From contig JAHQJS010000006.1 in the NCBI GenBank assembly GCA_019057385.1, positions 1-64,000 of the forward strand: a stretch of DNA of 64,000 nucleotides, in the 5' to 3' direction. The notes beneath the pieces were generated by a model that was not told the origin of the DNA, did not search any database, and saw nothing but the letters and a program-made list of their open reading frames with translations. The DNA is from Candidatus Borrarchaeum weybense (GTDB lineage Archaea > Asgardarchaeota > Sifarchaeia > Borrarchaeales > Borrarchaeaceae). The translations under genes were made by a program, and so were the position numbers. This document shows, in pieces, positions 16,307-25,958 of this stretch (position 1 is the stretch's first letter; the number at the start of each line of letters is the position of its first letter).

Positions 16307-17371
16307 TTGATAAAGGAAAAGGCTGAAAAATGTGTAAAATTGATCCATAAACTATTGCCAGAGTTCAAAGTAAAAATAATGCATGTTTGTGGAACACATG
16401 AGCAAACTATCACTCGTGCTGGTCTACGAGCATTGCTACCTGAGAATTTAGAACTTCTTGCTGGGCCAGGATGCCCGGTATGTGTAGTTCCCGCACATGA
16501 CATTGATGAAGCATTATTTTTAGCTAAAGATGGCAAAATAATCGCAACCTATGGTGATATGATAAGAGTACCTGCAAGTGAAATTTCTCTAGCAGATGCT
16601 AATGCTGAGGGCGCAAATATAAAAATAGTCTATAGCGTTAATGATGCTATCAAACTGGCACAAAAATATCCCAATGAAGAAATAGTTTTTTTTGGGATAG
16701 GGTTCGAAACAACGGCACCTACCTTAGCTGCAGAAATGATCAAGGGACCTCCAGAAAATTTCAGCGTCTTAACATCATATCGACTTATTCCACCCGCAAT
16801 GGAACTTATTATGGGCATTGGAGACTTGCATATCGAAGGTTTTATTTGCCCAGGTCATGTGGCTACAGTAATAGGCACTAAGCCTTTTCAATTCCTTCCA
16901 GAACTCTATTCTATGCCCACAGTTATTTCAGGTTTTGAACCGCTAGATGTTCTCTTAGCGATTCTTATGCTACTTAAGCAGATCAGAAACAATGATCCAA
17001 AGGTAGATAATGAATATAGTCGTACAGTAGCTGATGAAGGAAATATAAGAGCACAGGAGGTCATGAAGACGGTTTTTGAAACAGCAACTGTACGATGGCG
17101 AGGAATTGGACGTGTTCCTCTATCTGGATATCATTTAAAAGAAGAATATTCAGATTACGATGCGAGAAAAAAGTATAACATACCTATAGAACATTCTATA
17201 GATATTAGACCAGGGTGTTCTTGTCATCTTGTGATTATTGGAAAACTCCCCCCAGATCAATGTCCTCTATTTGGAGAGGAATGCACACCTAATCATCCTT
17301 ATGGTCCTTGTATGGTAAGTCACGAAGGAACGTGCAATATTTTTTACCGTTACAGCGCACGCAGAAAATGA
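16307..17371 (+). CDS. hypD: Hydrogenase maturation factor HypD
   Basis: HypD, with HypC, assembles the Fe(CN)2CO unit of [NiFe] hydrogenases. The 354 residues match the family. Cys28 in CGTHE, Cys56/Cys59 in GPGCPVC, and the C-terminal [4Fe-4S] ligands (CHLVIIGKLPPDQCPLF, then a CMVSHEGTC end) are all present, as is the GIGFETTAPT motif. The start is TTG 16307 with AAGGTG 8 nt upstream; no ATG lies close by. No other hyp or hydrogenase gene is in the window. It is followed by wecB after 34 nt, a juxtaposition that may be chance. Confidence 0.94.
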   Translation: MIKEKAEKCVKLIHKLLPEFKVKIMHVCGTHEQTITRAGLRALLPENLELLAGPGCPVCVVPAHDIDEALFLAKDGKIIATYGDMIRVPASEISLADANAEGANIKIVYSVNDAIKLAQKYPNEEIVFFGIGFETTAPTLAAEMIKGPPENFSVLTSYRLIPPAMELIMGIGDLHIEGFICPGHVATVIGTKPFQFLPELYSMPTVISGFEPLDVLLAILMLLKQIRNNDPKVDNEYSRTVADEGNIRAQEVMKTVFETATVRWRGIGRVPLSGYHLKEEYSDYDARKKYNIPIEHSIDIRPGCSCHLVIIGKLPPDQCPLFGEECTPNHPYGPCMVSHEGTCNIFYRYSARRK

Positions 17372-17405
17372 AACACTTAGTATTAGAAGTCGTGAGGTCG
17401 CAGAA

Positions 17406-18788
17406 TTGCTTAAAATAATGATTATAGTCGGGGCAAGACCCCAATTCATAAAAAGTGCACCAATAATTCGAGAAATGCTAGCATGTCCTGATATTGACCT
17501 AAAAGTTGTTCATTCTGGACAGCACTATGCTGAAGAGATGTCGGATATCTTTTTCCAACAACTCAATATACCCCAACCAATTGAAAACCTAGGAGTTGGC
17601 TCGGGAACCCATGCAATTCAGACGGCAGCCATGTTAGAAGGATTAGAAAAAACTTTCTTGAAGTATATGCCAGACCTTGTAATTGTTGTTGGTGATACTA
17701 ATACTACACTTGCGGGTGCACTTGCAACGTCTAAGCTACAGATACCTCTTGCCCATGTGGAAGCTGGCTTACGATCTTATGACATGAGTATGCCTGAAGA
17801 AATTAATCGGAAATTGACTGATCATTGCTCAACCTTGCTTTTTTCACCCACGTTAAACGCAGCAATAAACTTGGTAAATGAAGGCATTCCTTCAGAAAGG
17901 ATTTTTGTAACGGGCGATACGATGGTAGATGCCTGCTATCAACATTTATTTGAAGCTAAAGACTCCACAATATTGGCACGCCTTAAATTAGAAACAAAAG
18001 ACTATTTATTGATTACATTGCACAGACAAGAAAATGTAGACAAGAAGGGAACTTTAAAAGGCATTATTGAAGCGTTAATTGAATTAAAAGACTTGAAGAT
18101 CGTATTTCCTATTCATCCTAGAACTTATTTACGCCTTAGGGAATTTGGAATACTGAAATTACTACGAGAAGCAGAGAACATCATAGTAGAAAAGCCTTTA
18201 GAATATTTGGAATTCCTTTACTTAATGCACAAAGCAAAATTGGTTGTAACCGATTCGGGGGGAATTCAAAAGGAAGCATATATTCTGGGAGTACCCTGTT
18301 TGACTCTTAGGTACAATACAGAGTGGATAGAAACCCTAAATTCCGGGATAAATACTCTCGTTGGAACTGAAAAGAAAAACATTATACAAAATGTCAAATA
18401 TACTTTAGAAAACCCTGCAATTGAAAAAAAGATGAAAAATTTACCAAAACTTTTTGGAGACGGAAAAGCCGCCAAACGCATTATAAAAATAATTTTAGAA
18501 AAATACAACAACGAAGAACTAACGATTGAAAGGTCAAATTACCTTAAAGAAGGATATCCTGTATATGCAACATATTTTGTCGAAAAGGGATCACAATTGG
18601 ATGGAGTTTTTCTCTCAGATGTAGAAAAAAAATTACCCAAAATCAAAACTCTGCTGTTATGTGATTCATCTGGGAATCCAATCTATCCAAGCGATGATGT
18701 CAAAGTCATCAATGGATATGTGATTCATACACATGGACCAAAAGATGAGCAACAAAATCTGCTAAAACTAATCAAGAAAAAGATTTAA
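17406..18788 (+). CDS. wecB: UDP-GlcNAc 2-epimerase (non-hydrolysing) with C-terminal extension
   Basis: The enzyme makes UDP-ManNAc, a precursor for surface sugars. The GT-B-like fold is evident: IIVGARPQFIKSAP at the N-terminus, GDTNTTLAG, HVEAGLRSYDMSMPEEINR, HRQEN and DSGGIQKEA. The normal family end, FGDGKAAKRI, is reached near residue 365, after which about 90 extra residues follow, including CDSSGNPIYPSDDV and GYVIHTHG. That tail is not part of standard WecB and is not recognised. TTG 17406 or ATG 17418 could start it; GTGAGGT lies 9 nt before the TTG. It opens the polysaccharide island. Confidence 0.9.
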   Translation: MLKIMIIVGARPQFIKSAPIIREMLACPDIDLKVVHSGQHYAEEMSDIFFQQLNIPQPIENLGVGSGTHAIQTAAMLEGLEKTFLKYMPDLVIVVGDTNTTLAGALATSKLQIPLAHVEAGLRSYDMSMPEEINRKLTDHCSTLLFSPTLNAAINLVNEGIPSERIFVTGDTMVDACYQHLFEAKDSTILARLKLETKDYLLITLHRQENVDKKGTLKGIIEALIELKDLKIVFPIHPRTYLRLREFGILKLLREAENIIVEKPLEYLEFLYLMHKAKLVVTDSGGIQKEAYILGVPCLTLRYNTEWIETLNSGINTLVGTEKKNIIQNVKYTLENPAIEKKMKNLPKLFGDGKAAKRIIKIILEKYNNEELTIERSNYLKEGYPVYATYFVEKGSQLDGVFLSDVEKKLPKIKTLLLCDSSGNPIYPSDDVKVINGYVIHTHGPKDEQQNLLKLIKKKI

Positions 18789-18882
18789 TGTAACCGCAGT
18801 AATTTCTTCCATTGAAAGCAGTTGAAATTCTATGGTGATGTTCTGTATCTAGTTTAAAGTACGTTTCTTGACCTATCTTGTC

Positions 18883-20019
18883 CTATTGTAGAACTTCTAA
18901 AACACGCGAATATTCTTTACACACATATTTTTCAGAAAATTTTCTGACCTGCTCTCTTGCCGCATTGCCAAGTTTTTCCTGTAAAAATGTTGAGTTATAT
19001 AACTTTAATATCGCCGCAGAAATATCCGTGGGACTCTCCGGTCTAACAAGAAGACAACTCTCTGTATCGTGTAGGATTTTATCTCCTCCTCCTCCCTTAG
19101 TTAGGATTATTGGTCTTGCCGAAGCAGCAGCCTCTAATATCTTTATTGGCAAAGCAGTGCGAATAAAATTCTTAACTAATGGTAAAACAAACACATCAAA
19201 GTCCTGAATAATTTTCGGGATTGAAGAATGAGGTATTCTACCTAAGAGCGTCACATACTTTTCTAGGTTATTCTTCTTCACTTCATCTTTAATTTCAGTA
19301 AACAAAAAACCGTCCCCGACTAACATAAGCCTCAAATTTTTTATTTTAGTAATTAAATCTTTTACTACATCAATTAAACACAGAAGATCGTGAAGTTGGT
19401 TGAAACCTCCAATATATCCTATTATAAAGTGTTTTGAACGTTCTCTCTTCAATGGAATGTCAAAAAAAGTGCTCTCGATATAAAACGGTACTATTCTTAT
19501 TTTTTTATCATCAACTCCATACTCCACTAATTGCCGTTTTGTTTCTTGATTCGAAACAATTAGTATATCAGCACCTTTTCGCAAAACAAAAGGCTCTGTT
19601 ATCTTGATTACAAACTCTGTTACTTTTGACAATTGTTCTGGAGTCCCCTCGTAAAGCTTGCATTCTATTAATCTGAAAGGCACAGACAACACTAAATAAA
19701 CTAGTTTTATTCTAAGTAAGAACTTCAAAAGGCCCAAAAAGAATGTAAAATGAATATTACGTAAAAAAATAACATATGGTCTTTTTCTAATTATCCAAAA
19801 AAGCACCTGAACTGCAGAAAGATATCTCTGAAGTAGATTGCTTTTTTTCATCTCCTTTAAATAAAAGCATTTCAAATTTCCAAATTTTTTAAGACAGTTA
19901 ATTGCCTTTCTATCATTTACCGAGGCCCCGTCCGATTTTTCTAAATCGGTTTCAGTAACAAATAATATGCGTCTTGTAGATTTAACATTTCCATCTTCAA
20001 TTTTCAGAGCTTTAAACAT
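18883..20019 (-). CDS. GT4-like glycosyltransferase
   Basis: The protein has 378 residues with a GT-B architecture. The C-terminal half is typical of family GT4: VSNQETKRQLVEYGV with KIRIVP, FIIGYIGGFNQLHD as the acceptor/donor hinge, LMLVGDG, and a final LPIKILEAAASARPIILT. The first Glu of the E-x7-E pair is not conserved (the segment reads NFIRTALPIKILE), so the donor site differs from neighbours. It is likely to transfer a nucleotide-activated sugar to a lipid- or protein-linked chain at the cytoplasmic face. It is convergent with wecB and transcribed alone. Confidence 0.8.
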   Translation of the reverse strand: MFKALKIEDGNVKSTRRILFVTETDLEKSDGASVNDRKAINCLKKFGNLKCFYLKEMKKSNLLQRYLSAVQVLFWIIRKRPYVIFLRNIHFTFFLGLLKFLLRIKLVYLVLSVPFRLIECKLYEGTPEQLSKVTEFVIKITEPFVLRKGADILIVSNQETKRQLVEYGVDDKKIRIVPFYIESTFFDIPLKRERSKHFIIGYIGGFNQLHDLLCLIDVVKDLITKIKNLRLMLVGDGFLFTEIKDEVKKNNLEKYVTLLGRIPHSSIPKIIQDFDVFVLPLVKNFIRTALPIKILEAAASARPIILTKGGGGDKILHDTESCLLVRPESPTDISAAILKLYNSTFLQEKLGNAAREQVRKFSEKYVCKEYSRVLEVLQ

Positions 20020-20281
20020 TTGTAGTCCAACAAACCGATTTTATTGATACTTTAGCCTTTCTTGCTCTGACTATGATAATAATCTCTTAAAAGCATGCTT
20101 AACAAGATAGATTCTAAAAACTTAGTTGTGAAAGATCACTATCTATATTGATAAGTTCAAGAAAACAATGAATTTCAATCTCTCAATATTCTTGTTCTTA
20201 AAATAACAGAAATTACGTTAAATTTAAATTAAATTTAGGTAAACAGGCGGAAGTGTAGAGAAATATAGAGAGGTACAGCAA

Positions 20282-21868
20282 ATGCCAACAAAACCATGGA
20301 TTGAACATTGGCCGATCGATGTCCCCCTAACCTTAGATTATCCAAAAGTTCCACTTTATCAATTAGTGAAGGAAGCTTCAGAGGCATTTCCTAGTAATAC
20401 GGCATACATCTGGCAAAATGAAAGCACAAGTTATGACCAATTATATGCACAAATTAAGAACTTTGCGACAACATTGTATACTCTCGGAGTGAAATACACG
20501 GACAAAGTTGCGCTATTTCTTCCAAATCATGAGGGCTATCTAATCAGTTTCTTTGCCGTGAACATGATTGGCGCAATCGTTGTTCCCTGTAATGCAGCAT
20601 ATCGCGAAAAAGAAATGAAGTTTTTGCTTAAGGATTCGGAAGCCGAAACCATAGTTGTCTTGGATGAACTATATACTATTGTGAAGGATATTCTAGAGGA
20701 AACGTCTCTAAAAAATATAGTTGTCATTGGAAAAGAAGTTGCTCCAGACACCTTGATTTTTTCCGAGTTAGTTTCTACAACACAGGAAGAACCTCCAAAA
20801 GTTGATATCAAAGCAGAAGATATTGCCGTTTTAGCATATACGGGGGGCACGACTGGCACACCGAAAGGTGCCCTTCTCACGAATTTTAACCTTGTGTCGA
20901 ACGCCCTAGTGACTGTAAAATGGTTTAATTTTGAAGAGGGAAGGGAGCGCACGATAGCTGTCCTCCCTCTCAGCCACATCTACGGTCTCTCAGTAGCTAT
21001 GAATGCAACACTTCTCAACGCAGGAACAATAGTTTTGATGTCCAAATTTCACCCCAAAAAGGTGCTTGAGGCGATCTCCAACTATAAACTAACATTCATC
21101 TCGGGCGTACCAACAATGTACATTGCGCTCCTTCACTATCCAGAACTTGAAAAATACGACCTGAGTTCACTTCGCTTTGCGCTTTCTGGTGGTGCATCTC
21201 TTCCTGTTCAAGTGATGAAAGAATTTTCTGAGAAGACGGGATGTAATCTCCTGGAAGGATATGGCCTCATAGAGGCGTCTCCAGTTACTCATACCAGCCC
21301 AATCGCACGAAAAAAGGGTGGTTCAATAGGCATTCCAGTTATCGACTGTTTTTCAAGAATTGTCGATGAAAATGGAAATGATGTACCTGTCGATGAGAGA
21401 GGAGAATTGGTGGTTAGCGGTCCTATGGTAATGCAAGGCTATTGGAAAAATCCAGAAGAAACAAAAAAGGCATTAGTAAACGGTGAACTTCATACAGGTG
21501 ATATTGCGACAATGGATGAAGAAGGATATTTTACTATCGTAGACAGGAAGAAAGACATGATTAATGTTGCCGGTTTTAAGGTATACCCTAGGGATGCAGA
21601 AGAAGTGTTATACGAACATCCAAAGGTAATATCTGCGGCGGTTATTGGTATTCCTGATGAATATACAGGTGAAAAGGTAAAAGCATATATTGTTCTCAAA
21701 GAAGGACAGAGCGCTATAGACCATGAAATAATAAAATTCTGCGAAGAAAAAATTGCAGAATTTAAAATACCTAAAATCATCGAATTTCGAGAAGCACTTC
21801 CAATGACAGGTGTCGGCAAGGTACTCCGCAGAGCATTAAGAAAAGAGGTAAAGGGAAGTTCCACCTAG
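20282..21868 (+). CDS. Acyl-CoA synthetase (AMP-forming)
   Basis: The protein has 528 residues and belongs to the ANL superfamily. The P-loop AYTGGTTGTPKGALLT is near residue 185, the adenylate motif GYGLIEASP near 335, GELHTGDIATMDEEGYF and VDRKKDMINVAGFKVYP mark the hinge, and the catalytic Lys in GVGKVLRRALR is near the end. It activates a carboxylate, probably a medium- or long-chain fatty acid, as acyl-CoA. A TATA-like AATTTAAATTAAA lies about 50 nt upstream. The next gene (GNAT) follows closely, and an acyl-CoA/acyltransferase pair in a sugar island might acylate a glycan; that link is inference. Confidence 0.9.
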   Translation: MPTKPWIEHWPIDVPLTLDYPKVPLYQLVKEASEAFPSNTAYIWQNESTSYDQLYAQIKNFATTLYTLGVKYTDKVALFLPNHEGYLISFFAVNMIGAIVVPCNAAYREKEMKFLLKDSEAETIVVLDELYTIVKDILEETSLKNIVVIGKEVAPDTLIFSELVSTTQEEPPKVDIKAEDIAVLAYTGGTTGTPKGALLTNFNLVSNALVTVKWFNFEEGRERTIAVLPLSHIYGLSVAMNATLLNAGTIVLMSKFHPKKVLEAISNYKLTFISGVPTMYIALLHYPELEKYDLSSLRFALSGGASLPVQVMKEFSEKTGCNLLEGYGLIEASPVTHTSPIARKKGGSIGIPVIDCFSRIVDENGNDVPVDERGELVVSGPMVMQGYWKNPEETKKALVNGELHTGDIATMDEEGYFTIVDRKKDMINVAGFKVYPRDAEEVLYEHPKVISAAVIGIPDEYTGEKVKAYIVLKEGQSAIDHEIIKFCEEKIAEFKIPKIIEFREALPMTGVGKVLRRALRKEVKGSST

Positions 21869-21902
21869 AAATTTTTGTATGTCCTGAAATTGAGTGAAAA
21901 AG

Positions 21903-23072
21903 ATGAATAACATTGAAGAGAAAAACGCAATGATCGTTCGTCGCTATAAAGAGGGCGATGAAAAAACAATCATCGACTTAATGAAACCTTATTGGAAGCA
22001 TTATAATTTAGATAAAGCGTGCGACTTTTGGGAATGGGAGTACATGACGTGCCCAAGCGGCCAAGCTGTTATACTGCTTGCTGAACATAATGGGAGAATT
22101 ATAGGACATTATGCAACGTTACCTATGGAAATGACTTTCGAGAAAACCATTATAACCGGAGGTAAGGCTGAAGGAGCAGTAGTAGCTCCTAATTATCGCG
22201 GCAATATCGCGCAAAAATTCGGCTTTAAAGAGAAAGATGTAAGAATCTGGGGAAAACTAGTTAAAAGTATTTTTGATACCGCCATGAAGGAACAAATAGA
22301 TATGATTTGGGGATTTCCAAGTGAGGCCACAGTTAAAGCTCATGCTAGAGTAGGATATCACTTTCTTACCTTCCCTCTAACTATTTTGACCTTGCCAATA
22401 GATGTTAAGAAGGTAATCCATGATCGCTTTGCTCCACAAATCAGGAATAAGCATTTATTGAACTTCCTTGTTTTCGTGTCGAAAATCTATTATAAGTTCA
22501 GAACACTGAACCTTTTCCATAGAAAACCAAAATTGAAAAAATATCAAGAAATTACAGTAAGGCAGATTACCGGACGTGACTTAGACGATAGGTTCGATCA
22601 GTTTTGGAATAAGTATTTTGCTGAAAATAAGTGCATTACGATAAAAAGAGATCGACGATATGTAAGTTGGCGTTTCATAGAAAATCCAGTTATACCTCAC
22701 CATGTATTTGTGTGTGAGAGAGACAACAAAATTACTGGTTATGTTGTTATAGATATTCGCAATGGTCACAAGAAGGGACACATTGTCGACATTTTAGGAC
22801 TAGAGGGATATGAAGATGATTTGTTTGTCTTAATTGAGCACATTGTTCAGTTTCTTAAGAACAAAGGAGTACTATCCGTGAATCTATGGTTTGTTAAAAA
22901 CAGATTCTCTGAAAAATATGTAAGCATTTTGAAGACACATGGATTCATAGCTTTGCTAACACAAAAGCACAAGAAGATGGTAGTCAAAATCTTGAACCAT
23001 AATTTAAACAAAGAGTTTGTGTATGATTTGGAAAACTGGTATGTTACGATGGCTTTTACTGAAGGAATATGA
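21903..23072 (+). CDS. GNAT-family acyltransferase
   Basis: The protein has 389 residues from ATG 21903 (GTG 21894 in frame upstream). An N-terminal GNAT domain shows ILLAEHNGRIIGHYATLPM and the acetyl-CoA loop GAVVAPNYRGNIAQKFG. The C-terminal half has a second GNAT-like segment (HHVFVCERDNKITGYVVIDI), so it is a tandem GNAT. GAGTGA lies about 6 nt before the ATG. It is 34 nt downstream of the acyl-CoA synthetase and probably co-transcribed. Sugar N-acylation is a reasonable guess from context; lysine or small-molecule acylation cannot be excluded. Confidence 0.75.
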   Translation: MNNIEEKNAMIVRRYKEGDEKTIIDLMKPYWKHYNLDKACDFWEWEYMTCPSGQAVILLAEHNGRIIGHYATLPMEMTFEKTIITGGKAEGAVVAPNYRGNIAQKFGFKEKDVRIWGKLVKSIFDTAMKEQIDMIWGFPSEATVKAHARVGYHFLTFPLTILTLPIDVKKVIHDRFAPQIRNKHLLNFLVFVSKIYYKFRTLNLFHRKPKLKKYQEITVRQITGRDLDDRFDQFWNKYFAENKCITIKRDRRYVSWRFIENPVIPHHVFVCERDNKITGYVVIDIRNGHKKGHIVDILGLEGYEDDLFVLIEHIVQFLKNKGVLSVNLWFVKNRFSEKYVSILKTHGFIALLTQKHKKMVVKILNHNLNKEFVYDLENWYVTMAFTEGI

Positions 23073-23243
23073 AACAAAGGGAAGCTGTTTTTAGATGGAA
23101 GAGAATTTACGATGATCTTAAGGCATTCAGAAATTTGTATCTCCTAATTATAAACCTACTCACAGCTTATAAAATTTGTTAAATTGAGATATTGCAGAAA
23201 AAACGCTCCAAGTTTATATACTTCTACGAGCAGTGAAATCGCA

Positions 23244-24209
23244 ATGATCAAACTAAAGAGCCATCTAGGTGTTATATTAGAACCATCAAACCTGGGTTTT
23301 GATATAGGGGCTTCAACTTTTGGATGTATATTCAAAGAACCTGACGACATGAAATATTATTTTTATTACACAGGTTCATCAGAAGGATGGAATAAGGCAT
23401 CAATAGGTGTTGCAATAAGTTTAGATGGAGTACGTTTCGTAAAACACACCGAAAATCCTTTAATTTCTGTAGGCAATGAATCTCTCACTCCAGCTGTATT
23501 TAAAGCAGCAAGTAAATATTGGATGACATTTGCTTTCCGCATGAAAAAAGGTGGTAGGAGATTAGGTATAACTGTTGCAGATCATCCGCTAGGCCCTTGG
23601 AGTTTCGTTAAAGAATTAATTAAACCAAAATACCATTGGGAAGGAAGCTCCATAGATATGGGTCCCTCCGTAGTTAGTTTGGGCCAAGAAGAATATCTGG
23701 TCTTTTACAGCAACGTAACAAATAGAATGTTTCAACGCTTGATATTCGGGCCAAGATATTTGTATAGACGAATAGGTGCATTAAAATTAGAAATTTCAGA
23801 AACTAGGCGTATTAAAGCTGAACGCTGGATAAAAAACCCATTAACTCACCTGAATGGAGTTAAAGGAACGTGGGATGAGTCTTTATTTTGTCCTGGTTAC
23901 TTTAAGTTGAATAATAAACATTATCTTTTACCTGCGGCTTCAATTTATTCGGTTCCGTTCCCTTACAAACAATATATAGGTTTAACCTGGGACTCTTCTC
24001 CATTTTTTGAGAATACGACTATAAAGAGAATTCTTATCAACGGTCCTGAAGAGAAAAATGATATTATGCCCGGGATAAAAAGCGAGATCGCGTTAGATAC
24101 ACCTTCCCCTTTACTTAAAGGAAATGAACTTTGGTTATATTATTCGGTGATGGATAGAGCGGATGATATTTGGAAAACTGCCCTTTCCATTTTCTCACTA
24201 GCAGACTAA
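23244..24209 (+). CDS. Glycosidase-like five-bladed beta-propeller (GH43/GH130 type)
   Basis: The protein has about 321 residues from ATG 23244 (MIKLKSHLGV); an in-frame TTG at 23184 would add 20 residues of unlikely sequence. Repeated blades read YYFYYTGSSEGW, IGVAISLDGVRF, YWMTFAFRMKKGG, EYLVFYSNV and ELWLYYSVMD, the pattern of GH43/GH130-like propellers that hydrolyse or phosphorolyse furanosides or mannosides. No signal peptide is seen, so the site is probably intracellular, in glycan remodelling or precursor handling. Catalytic acids cannot be assigned with confidence. Confidence 0.6.
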   Translation: MIKLKSHLGVILEPSNLGFDIGASTFGCIFKEPDDMKYYFYYTGSSEGWNKASIGVAISLDGVRFVKHTENPLISVGNESLTPAVFKAASKYWMTFAFRMKKGGRRLGITVADHPLGPWSFVKELIKPKYHWEGSSIDMGPSVVSLGQEEYLVFYSNVTNRMFQRLIFGPRYLYRRIGALKLEISETRRIKAERWIKNPLTHLNGVKGTWDESLFCPGYFKLNNKHYLLPAASIYSVPFPYKQYIGLTWDSSPFFENTTIKRILINGPEEKNDIMPGIKSEIALDTPSPLLKGNELWLYYSVMDRADDIWKTALSIFSLAD

Positions 24210-24280
24210 AAACAACTGCAAATAGATCGATAAATGCAAATGCAGCAACTCACCGAATGAGGTTTGAAATCGGCTCTACA

Positions 24281-24308
24281 TGAGAACCGTTGAGTTCTCA
24301 ATTTTATT
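24281..24308 (+). terminator. Terminator after beta-propeller gene
   Basis: TGAGAAC (24281-24287) pairs with GTTCTCA (24294-24300) around CGTTGA, followed by a T-rich tail. It lies between the convergent propeller and flippase genes. Confidence 0.5.
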
Positions 24309-24358
24309 GATTACTAATGGTTGAAAAGAATTATTGAAAAATAATCTTTTTGGGAGCT

Positions 24359-25828
24359 TTAAAAAATGGTCTTCAGAATCTCTTTTAATTCTTTTAAAGT
24401 AAATGTCTTAGATAGTAATAGAATGGCAAAAAAAGGAATCAGACTGATACAGAGATTAAAAATTGAATTTTGAGAGTTTATAATAAGGACTCCAATAGTT
24501 CCAGGAATAAGCGCCAAGAAGATTTTAATAAGTGGAATTAAGTGATACTTAATTTTAACAAAATGTTGTGAAACTGCAAATGTCAGTACGAAAAAGACTA
24601 TGGAACCCGCCATAAACGCTATTGAAGCGCCTAGGATTCCCCATGATGGTAATAGCAGAAAAAAAATAAATAAAGCAACTATCCTTGAAATTCCATGCAT
24701 ATAAGCGATTATATGCATTTTCTCTTTTATCGAGGCACCGAAACAATTTATCGTAATTAATGCACGAAAAACAATTTCAATTAATAAAAAAGGAACAACA
24801 ACTGTTGAATTAATAGCATAAAGTTCATTAGAAACTATCTCAATGAAAAATGGTGCTAAAACAAGGAACACTAAAACAATCCCAATTGAAAAAATGAGAA
24901 AAAGTTTCAATATCTTGTTTACAAATTTGATTAAAACGTCAAATTGTTTTCTTTCCCATATTTGGAAGATTGTAGGTATATATGCCATAGAAAGACCCGT
25001 TTCTAGTAAAACCATTGGCGCCACAATTGATTGTCCAATATAAAAAAAGGCTAATTCTTCGCTTCCTACAAACTGATAAATAAAATAAAAAAACATGAAA
25101 AGATAGGCAGTATTTACAACAGCTGCTACGCTTTGGGGAGTTCCATATTTAAGAAGTCTCTTTAGCTCTAATTTAGAAAAACTGCCAAATCCCCACTTTT
25201 TTATCGAGGTGGGAAAAACAATTAAAAGAGAAATAAATGCCCCAAAGCTGAGACCAAGAAGAATACCAAGAATACTAAGATCAGAGAAGATAATAAGAAC
25301 AATAGCTGTTACATAACCCAGATAAAAATGTGTCACATTCAATAAGAAGTATAATTTTCCTTTTTTTTGAGCCCTTATAATTCCATTCAAAATTAGATTT
25401 AGAGCGGATAATATGCTGAGAAACGAAATGATAATGATAATCGAAAAATATCTAGGGGAGTCAAATAGTCTAAGACTAAGAATGGGTGAGGAAATAAGTA
25501 CAAGGACGGCAGATACAGTTAAACCAAATAAAATGATAATCAGGAGGGTTGTTGGAATCAATTTACTAAGGCTTTGGAACTCACCCCTCTCTTTGTATTG
25601 GACGATATAACGAACTAAAGATGATTGAAAGCCAAGTGAAATAAACATACTAAGAAATTCAACGATACTTAATGCCAAGCTTAAAGTCCCAAATTCAACA
25701 GTAGAAAGCCTATTTGTGAAGATCTTTATTGAAACAAATCTGATGATGGCTATCAATAAACTCGCTATAATAACAATCATGGCGAAAGAGGATAATTCCT
25801 TACTGTAGTCCTTTATCCTAGAAGCCAT
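24359..25828 (-). CDS. Polysaccharide flippase (Wzx/RfbX type)
   Basis: The protein has 489 residues and about 12-14 transmembrane segments. The N-terminus (FVSIKIFTNRLSTVEFGTLSLALS) is the characteristic opening of MOP-superfamily polysaccharide translocases, followed by FQSSLVRYIVQY. Such proteins move lipid-linked oligosaccharides across the membrane, so this is one of the export routes of the island. Transcribed alone on the minus strand. Divergent from the GT4 gene at 25959; both promoters lie in the 130-bp gap. Confidence 0.85.
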   Translation of the reverse strand: MASRIKDYSKELSSFAMIVIIASLLIAIIRFVSIKIFTNRLSTVEFGTLSLALSIVEFLSMFISLGFQSSLVRYIVQYKERGEFQSLSKLIPTTLLIIILFGLTVSAVLVLISSPILSLRLFDSPRYFSIIIIISFLSILSALNLILNGIIRAQKKGKLYFLLNVTHFYLGYVTAIVLIIFSDLSILGILLGLSFGAFISLLIVFPTSIKKWGFGSFSKLELKRLLKYGTPQSVAAVVNTAYLFMFFYFIYQFVGSEELAFFYIGQSIVAPMVLLETGLSMAYIPTIFQIWERKQFDVLIKFVNKILKLFLIFSIGIVLVFLVLAPFFIEIVSNELYAINSTVVVPFLLIEIVFRALITINCFGASIKEKMHIIAYMHGISRIVALFIFFLLLPSWGILGASIAFMAGSIVFFVLTFAVSQHFVKIKYHLIPLIKIFLALIPGTIGVLIINSQNSIFNLCISLIPFFAILLLSKTFTLKELKEILKTIF

Positions 25829-25958
25829 CTTTATCCCTTAACAACTCAAAGGAAGATTGTCTCAGAAGATCAAGAAGAATGAAAAAAGTATCTTCGAAAT
25901 TTTAATTTAACCATTATTTTTATAATTTCCTTTAAAAATAAATGAAAGGAGAGTTTAT

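Noticed and set aside
20536..20979. 147-codon minus-strand frame opposite the acyl-CoA synthetase
   Set aside because: Antisense shadow; the sense frame has all ANL motifs.
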